From Volvariella volvacea V23 (lineage: Eukaryota; Basidiomycota; Agaricomycetes; Agaricales; Pluteaceae), in the NCBI GenBank assembly GCA_000349905.1, contig KB722756.1, positions 207,145-271,144 on the forward strand: 64,000 nt of DNA, given 5' to 3'. Below the pieces are notes generated by a model. That model worked only from the letters and a program-made list of their open reading frames with translations, was not told the DNA's origin and did not search any database. Of this stretch, positions 57,344-64,000 are shown one piece after another (position 1 is the stretch's first letter; each line of letters opens with the position of its first letter). The translations under genes were made by a program, and so were the position numbers.

Positions 57344-60283
57344 TCAGTCCAAGCTCGGAGTAGGAGAAGCGGCTGAGATCGATCGATCATAGTCTTCGAG
57401 AGCAGCCTTGTCGTCGTCTTCCAGAAGATGAGAAAAGGGTCCCTCTCGAACAGCGTCGCGTTCAAAGCTCCAAGCGTGGGGCCAGTCGTCCTCGTCCTTC
57501 GACTCGTCATTTGCATCCACATCGGTGTCGGCGTCGCCTTTGGATTCAGAAGGTACTGCCAGAGTACTATTCCAAAGGGCCGCCTCTGCCTTAGCAGCTA
57601 AAATTTCCTCCTCGGTGAAGCGAGTGCCTTTTGAATTGTCGCGGTTTCGATTCACAAGGACCGACAGCTCCATCTCCACACGTCTTAACTCGTCGCAGTC
57701 GACTACACTTCTAGTCTTTTCTTCGATTTCCTTGGCGGGAGAAATCAAAGATGATAGAAGAGCTTCAGCTTCGACAAGAGTGGGATCATTGGGAAAGACT
57801 TCGAGTTCGAATTCGGGTGTTGACGTCCAAGGGCTGTCCGGAGAAGAGTGGATACTAGGAGGAGGAGAAGGAGAGGGCGAGGGTGAGGACAATGGAATGG
57901 AGTGGATACTAGCAGGAGCAGGAAGAGCAGTGTGTACACCGTCCTACTGATTTCATTAGCTATATCGTCTCGAATAAATGCAATTACGTCGACTTACCAT
58001 AGAGGAATCACTATCACTATTACGAGCAGCAAGGCGTCTTAATCTAGCCGCATCCAACTTCCTCACAAGAGCAGAACCAATCAACTTCCTAGTGTCCAAT
58101 CGATGATTACGACCAGCATTATCAACATCGGGGGGGATATTGTCGGTTGATTCGTCTGATTCGGAATTTTTGTCGGATTCCCTGTCGTTCTCGTCGGTTT
58201 TGCCCTTTTCAGTTGCCATGCCCTTGTCGATTTGAATTTTGATTTCTTGATCACCTTGAACAATGTTCAATTTGAGCTGACCAGCAGCTTTCTCATCGGT
58301 TAAGAGTTGGCCTAGGGTTCGAACATACTCTGTCATGGCTTGAATAGTTGCCTGGGTGATAGCGCGATGCTGCCTTCTAATACTCTCCACCTCGTGCGCC
58401 ATGCGATATGATGCGCAGAAATAACCACACCCAATGCCAACCATTAGATACAATACTGCCACAATCATAGAGCCTGAGCTACCGGAACCTTGAGCCCTTG
58501 GAGAAGGAGTGGGTGCCGCAGAGTACTTGGTAGTACGAGTTTCAAGCTTTATGTTACGGACAGGAACAGAGCGAGGAGTGGCCTTAGCCGTCTCCAATCT
58601 TGCAGTCATTGCTGCTGTTGCCGTCTTGGTAGTGGAGATGGTGGTGGCGACAGTAGGAGTAGCCAAAGGAGTAATAGCGTTCCAAGCACATATGCCCAAC
58701 AGTAAAGTGTCCACATATGAGGAGGTACAGGTGCCAACTTCGGTGGTGGCCGAGAGATCCGAGGTGATCGCCAGAGCTGAAATAGTCGCCGATTCATAAG
58801 AGCGGGCTTGAACATACGGAGCAGAGGTCAAGGGGTGCACAAGACAAGAGGGGTCCGATGCATTTCCAGTGGGATATCCTTGAGAATCATGCATAATATA
58901 TGAAGCACGAGGATAAGGCAGAGCAGTGGGCTTCTTGAGATCCGACAGATTGTCGCCAGGGGATGGAGCAGGACAAGTAAATGTCTCTATATAGGGAGTG
59001 TGGGCAGGAGCAGGAGAAGCAATATATGCCGAAGTATTGACGTCCGGGGTCGATGGTGAAGGAGTGTCGCCAAGTAAAGGAACGTCCTCAAGTAAAGAAG
59101 CGTCCTCAAATAAAGGAGCGTCCTCGAATGAAGAAATATCCTCGAGTAAAGGAGCTTCCTCGAGTAAGGGAGCGTCCACAGACAAGGGAGCGTCCACATA
59201 GGCGAAAGCTATAGATGTCTCCGATGGGACTGAAAAGCCAGTAGAGAAACCAAAGGCTGAGGAGTTGGCGGACACCACAGTATCATTGGTCCAAGCCGAC
59301 TCTCCAATCACAAAGAGAACATCGTTTGACAAGCCTTGAATACCTGCGTACGTAGAGTTGGCGACATCCGAGATACCAGAACCAAAGACCCGAGCAACAG
59401 TAGAGCGAGCAAGTAGACGTCCAATAGGAAGGTTGGCGAACTGAAGAAGAATCAAGAGCATAATAAATCCATAACCAAATGAAGCCCATCGAAATGAGAA
59501 CCAGCCCTCGTTGTCATCGTCGTCACCTCCACCATCAGGAGGAGGGGGTGGAGGAGGAGAGCCGCCTGGGACAGTTTCGCCATAGAAGACATTCTTTAAG
59601 GGTTCATTTGCTGAGTTTGAGTTTCCTGAGCCCTGATTTGCGGAATTTGATGAAGGAGGGGGAGGGGATGGGGGAGGAGGTGATGACGATGAAGCAGACC
59701 TGGCTGCATACTTGCGACCCTTTCCAGCCTTGGCCTTGACCGATTTACGAATAGTGTTCTTCTTCTTTCCACGTCTAACACGAAGAGAAACCCCACCAGC
59801 TACAAGAGAAAATAACAAAGCGACAACGCCAAAAGCCAACTCAGATCCCTTGGACGAATCATGAGTAGGATCAAAGCTAGTCGCAGTAGCGTCCTTATGG
59901 ACATAGGTAGAAAGAGTGGGGCGATAGACGATGGAGGGAGGTACATTGGGCAAGGGGACAAGGGCCGGGTCTTCCCAGTCTTGAGGCTTGCTCATGACAG
60001 TAAATACAGGTCTTGCGGCTTCAACATCTACAGCTTGACTATTATTGGCGACAGGCGCGTATGGAGCAGCATCTAAAGCAGGGAATGCAGACGCCGACCC
60101 AGTCTTCGAGCCGCCCATAGCGGGAGCGGATTGAAGAAGAGGAGTATAAGGATAACCGACAAAGGCGGGAATACCAATAGCCAAGTTGATAGCGCCAAGG
60201 ACCATAGGGTCAATCGCCATGACTGGAGAAGGTGTATAGGTGTTGGCCTTGCCAGAAGCGAAGGCCTTGACCTGAGCAGACAT
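57344..60283 (-). CDS. Large proline-rich membrane protein of unknown function with acidic LLED repeats
   Basis: Exons 57998-60283 and 57344-57943 (961 aa). A hydrophobic stretch near residues 27-48 (MVLGAINLAIGIPAFVGYPY) and three clearer helices (LAFGVVALLFSLVAGGVSLRV, FGYGFIMLLILLQFANLPIG, SMIVAVLYLMVGIGCGYFCA) suggest a multi-span protein. Between them lie Pro-rich runs followed by an Asp cluster, and an acidic repeat of DAPLLED/EASLLED-type hexamers. A charged coiled-coil follows the last helix, then a Ser/Pro/Asp-rich C-terminus (FELEVFPNDPTLVEAEAL). I do not recognise the family. The frame is open further upstream but without an ATG. A TATA box at 60438-60445 makes that part an untranslated leader, so ATG 60283 is chosen. 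The long open frame and clean intron support a real gene. Confidence 0.72.
59072..59197 (-). repeat. Seven 18-bp tandem repeats in the membrane-protein gene
   Basis: Seven consecutive 18-bp units of the type AAGTAAAGGAGCGTCCTC (plus strand) encode six-residue acidic repeats such as EDAPLL / EDASLL / EDVPLL. Unit-number variation between strains would be in frame. Confidence 0.85.
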
Positions 60284-60437
60284 ATTGTCGAGAGTGCCTG
60301 AGAGTGCTTGAGAAGGATTAAAGAGGTTGAGGACAAGGACGAGAAGCGAGAGGAGGGAGAGGAAGGAGAGGAGGATGAGGGGATGGATGAGGATGAGGAT
60401 GAAGGAGGGGATGAAGAAAATCGCAACCTGGGTAGGA

Positions 60438-60445
60438 TTTTTATA
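60438..60445 (-). promoter_or_regulatory. TATA box of the large membrane-protein gene
   Basis: TATAAAAA on the minus strand, 155 bp upstream of the chosen ATG. It argues against translation of the hydrophobic TTG-started extension. Confidence 0.5.
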
Positions 60446-61095
60446 CCCCAAGGCCCTTGTCCAGAAATCATATGAAAATTCCAGTCGATGACGAGTTTTG
60501 AAGAGGGCTACGCGTCACCGTCCAGTGGACGATTTCATCGGCCTCGCCATCGGAAGATGGGAGGTACGCTACGCTCAACCACGCTGGCACCATCGCGGGG
60601 AGTAATTTAACCGCCTTTGCTGCAATAATAAGCAGCATGGAAATACACAACGCGGGAGTGCTATTTCCATCGAGGCGGTTGGTGCTGGAGGTGCAAGGCT
60701 CGCAGGCTGGAAAATAGCCCCTGAGAGTCATAGCGTCATAGGATTTTCACTGACCTCATCACACTTTTGGATACCCTGGGCCTCCTACATCGTCGCCTTG
60801 CATACCCCCCGGCCACACGAGCAATTGAACTCCCACCAATGATCGGGGAAGGTGTGCTCCTCAACTTCGACAATCCTACCTGAGCGCCGATATTTCCACT
60901 CTCACACCTCACAATCCTCATTCAACCTGAACAAACTCGGGATCCACTGAACGCAAAGCAACGAATAAGATAAGCCGAATTAAGTACAATTAGCATAAAA
61001 GACAACAATGCTGATTCCACTCATCGAGCAAGCACAACTATCGTAAATCCCCAAGAAAAGGCACCGACGCACATCCCCGCTAGCAACCTAAAAAC
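60446..61095. other. Intergenic stretch
   Basis: Between the 3' end of UBA2 and the promoter of the membrane-protein gene, both on the minus strand. Short frames only; nothing supported. Confidence 0.45.
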
Positions 61096-63653
61096 TCAAT
61101 CAATAATGATGACGTCTTCGTCCTCCAGCATGTCATTCGCATCTTCCATCATCACCAACCCATCTTCCTCTAGGCGGCGCTTCTTGCTCGGACTAGCCAA
61201 GTCGTCGTCTGCCCCCGACTGCCTCACGCGCTTAGCGGCAGGTTCTATTTCAGTGATCTCGTCGTCCGGGTGTGTGCGCTTGACCGCAGGTCTTGGCGGT
61301 GAAGGCTCTCGAACAACGGGCTTGACCTTTGCAGGCGGCTTTGGCACCGGGGAAGGCAGGATGAATGGCGGTGCGTCAATTGGGTGATTGGGTCTAAAGA
61401 ATACGCATGAAGGTGAGTAGAGCATTCAGCTCGGTGAAAGGAAACTTACGGAAGATCAGTGATGCTAACAGAGATGGTTGCGACCTCGTCGTCCTCGTCA
61501 ACGATGGACAAAAACTTGCCTTTCGTCACGTTAAGGCTTTCCAAGGTCCGCTCATCATTATCCGTCCACTCTGGGTCGCTCAGAAGCCTTTTGTCTTCGA
61601 ATACGCTAACTTCTCTTCCCTCCCCATCTAGTACAGCCTGGACGATGTCACCCAGACGAGTTCGTGCAGGATCACATTGAGCGTTGATATACATATCGCG
61701 ACATATTCCACAATTTGGATTCGGAGCAGACATAGTAATGGTGCTGAGAGGAACGGCAGGCTTGAATTGTAGATGAACATTGCGCAGCTTATGGTAAGAT
61801 TGCCGCAGAAGATGAAGCGCTTGTAGTACAATTAATCCAGATATAATCGCGTTGGTCGTAGCAATGGCGGGGATGATGTTGCCGGCCATTTCTGCTTGCG
61901 TTGAGGGTCGAGTTAGAGGAGTGACCATAATAAGTGCTCACCTTTGACTTCCCAACGAGTTTTTGTCTCAATCCCGTAAGCAGTAGAGCGAAGATTAGAT
62001 GTCGCAGTCACGAAATCGAGGGTATCATCGTCATCTTTGTCGAACGAGATCGTCTGTTCCCCCTGTTGCAGTCGAGCTGCGAGTCGGTTGATGCTGATAA
62101 CTGTCAACGTGAGATATGGCATTACAGGCCACCACGACTGACCTGGAGATGAACAAAAGGACATTATCCCGAAGAGTGAGAGTCTGTTGATCCTTCAGTC
62201 TCGAGGCAGGTTGTGAAGAACCATTAGCATGACCATTTGCTATTGGGCCATTCGCAACGCCATTTTGTTGTCCATTTATCTTCCTCTCGAGCACGAATGA
62301 CCCATCCAAGATCTTATCAAAGTCTAGTGGCACGGGAGGTTGCCGTGAACGCCACATGTCGGACATGCTCAGTAGATTTCGAATGTCCGCGTCGAAGACC
62401 TAGAGGGTGAATCGCTGAGATTAGGGAAGGACACGTCAAATAGGAGGTGGTCTCATACCTTTTGGAATACCATCTTAGCTGCATCGTTCTGTCCACTGAA
62501 GCGTAGTGCACGACGGACAGCCTGAAACGCTAGGGCTTCCTTTCGTAATGCGGCTATTTCTTGCGCTATGGGTAACCACGAAAGGTTATTGCTAATTCAG
62601 CAAAGCACCAGTATAAATTTAGACGAACCATTCTCGCCCTGCTTCTCCGCCTCATCAAGCTCTGCTCCAGCGTCTTCGTCTTCCCCGAAAAGCTGCCTGA
62701 TATCACAATTAATTTCGGAAAGACGGAACAGTGTAAATGCCCCCACCCCATTAGGTAACTTTTACTCCAGACAATGCAATGAATAGGCTGACTGGGCGTT
62801 GACCGGATAGTGCACACAGGAAAAGTCTTAGGGGTTGGCTTTGGCACGCAGTCGAAGCATTCTGTTCGGTCCTAACGGAGATTAAGCATCAGTGAATCTG
62901 CGAGAGAAGTACGCCAGGGACTTACCTTGACCAGGGGCTGTACTTGGCCAAGATATCCTGCCGTTCCGGATTCCACCAAGGGGATTTGTGCGGCCATGCA
63001 CATTTTATTGACGTGTCTACGAGCGCCTTGAGCGAAGGGTCAGATAAGAGAGCTCAGGGAGAAAGTTGGGTGGTGTGACTTGCCCAGGTTATCGAGCGCG
63101 TTTAAGACGATGTCGAATTGTTTGAACCATGCGATGTCGTACTGAGGTTCCTTGATGTTTCCGTGGATTGGTGTGATTCGTACATTTGGGTTGAAATCTG
63201 CTGCTGTGCGCGCGGCAACCTACGAGATGGGAGCGTAAGGATTAGCAGATGAAGCACGAGGAGAAGCAAAAGGCAGATGTCGATCTTGCAGTTCATCCAG
63301 CATGCGACAGCATCGCGCACAGTCAAACACCTACTCACCAATGCCTTACTCTGCTTCACATCCTTCTTTCTAAAGAGGAACTGACGGTTGAGATTGGACA
63401 AGTCGATGGTATCGAGGTCTAGCAACGTTATATGTCCAAATCCAGTGAGGACAATGTTCTTCACTACCACCATATCACAAAACAAAAGTAAGCTATCATT
63501 CCACTCAAGACATACACCACAGAGCCACATACGCAGTTCGCATCCAATTCCACCAGCCCCAACCAACAGCACTTTTGTGTTCGTGAGCTGCGCATGCAAC
63601 TCGGGACCAAGTATCGCCTTCGCATGGGCGGTTCGGGCTGCTGCAGTTGACAT
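61096..63653 (-). CDS. UBA2: SUMO-activating enzyme E1 catalytic subunit UBA2
   Basis: Eleven exons: 63533-63653, 63339-63463, 63084-63219, 62926-63026, 62747-62871, 62629-62696, 62459-62565, 62143-62399, 61942-62093, 61450-61894, 61096-61393 (644 aa; human 640). ATP-binding [68 protein letters not shown]. Zinc Cys pairs are in ECFDC and NCGIC. The catalytic Cys is C181 in [17 protein letters not shown] ubiquitin-fold domain lies near residues 460-550, and the tail is acidic and basic with a putative nuclear signal ([10 protein letters not shown]). Known role: with AOS1 activates SUMO and passes it to UBC9, in the nucleus. The intron at 63027-63083 has a GC donor. Confidence 0.96.
63027..63083 (-). 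other. GC-AG intron in UBA2
   Basis: The donor reads CTGG|GCAAGT and the acceptor CTCAAG|GC; 57 nt. It joins ALDNL to GARRHVN, the conserved E1 sequence, so the GC donor is needed for a correct protein. Confidence 0.8.
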
Positions 63654-64000
63654 TGGAAATATATTTCGTAGTTCAAGAGCGTTGTCGTCCCTTTGGGTGG
63701 TGCTGGGGAGCGGTAATGGAGCCTTGGAGTGTCGTGAACAGCTAGAAGTTGGACTTCAGAGTTGCAATTGAGGATAGACGCGCATGTCACACCGAGTGTG
63801 TCGGGTCACATGCTTGTCACGCTACGCTGATCGCGAAGGTGGCGCGGAGGTCGAGTCGGATTGGGTGACGCAAGGATGTTACAGGGGGCGGTGATTCATG
63901 ATGATACAATTCAAGTAAATACAGAGTTATACAAGCAATCAGTTGAGCACTACTGTCCTATTCCAAGTTGTCCCAGGCACAAGCTAACCATAGAATTGCC
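63654..64000. other. UBA2 promoter region to window end
   Basis: Upstream of UBA2. No further gene start, RNA or repeat is recognisable before the window ends. Confidence 0.4.

Noticed and set aside
60284..60451. Hydrophobic N-terminal extension of the large membrane protein
   Set aside because: It would need a TTG start, a TATA box lies at its upstream edge, and the stretch is pyrimidine-rich leader sequence.
1..64000. CRISPR arrays, prokaryotic operons, prophage or bacterial insertion sequences
   Set aside because: The window is spliced eukaryotic DNA. No regularly spaced direct repeats with unique spacers, and no bacterial-type gene clusters, are present.

Overview
The window looks like nuclear DNA from a filamentous basidiomycete of the mushroom-forming class (Agaricomycetes). 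I modelled about 115 introns, nearly all of 45-70 nt with GT-AG ends. The gene content also fits: AsaB/CmcJ-like oxidoreductases, a DUF6534 membrane protein, F-box/LRR families, an APH-like kinase, a secreted 'fruit-body specific protein', an HNH_2 protein and a LysM protein. Exon models were spliced by hand from the sequence. Where I give exon lists, the phases add up to an open frame unless I say otherwise.

Layout, left to right. 0-2.6 kb: AT-rich DNA with two decayed copies of one F-box-like gene. 2.8-6.3 kb (-): PAAF1/Rpn14 proteasome chaperone and a PNPOx-fold protein. 7.5-13.2 kb: DNA2 nuclease-helicase (-) and the Fe-S assembly ATPase NUBPL/Ind1 (+), sharing a 198-bp divergent promoter. 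13.2-16.3 kb (-): a tandem pair of AsaB-like oxidoreductases. 17.5-19.3 kb (+): a 13-exon DUF6534 membrane protein. 19.3-23.6 kb (-): APH-like kinase, SIRT5-like deacylase and mitochondrial stomatin-like protein. 24.4-26.0 kb: F-box gene (-) with a fold-back element just upstream. 26.4-30.7 kb: NAE1/ULA1 (-) divergent from GINS subunit PSF1 (+), followed closely by a conserved unknown gene (+). 31.3-32.3 kb (+): HNH_2 protein. 32.8-36.7 kb (-): TTI2, then an extended SDR whose frame is damaged. 38.6-40.4 kb (-): fruit-body protein. 40.4-44.2 kb: no gene found. 44.2-45.1 kb (-): LysM protein. 46.3-50.2 kb (+): CSE1 exportin. 50.3-53.4 kb (+): one broken and one intact F-box paralogue. 53.5-56.1 kb (+): RAD17. 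56.6-56.9 kb: degenerate tandem repeat. 57.3-60.3 kb (-): large unknown membrane protein. 61.1-63.7 kb (-): SUMO E1 subunit UBA2.

Most of the window is conserved housekeeping. Replication and checkpoint functions are well represented (DNA2, PSF1, RAD17, TTI2), as are ubiquitin-like protein activation (NAE1, UBA2), proteasome assembly and nuclear export. Lineage-specific families sit between these blocks. I found no convincing new defence or biosynthetic system. The most useful oddities are the fold-back element, the F-box family with one copy carrying two in-frame TGAs, two GC-AG introns (one without stops and a multiple of three), the damaged SDR, the altered HNH and sirtuin motifs, and the orphan membrane protein with acidic repeats.
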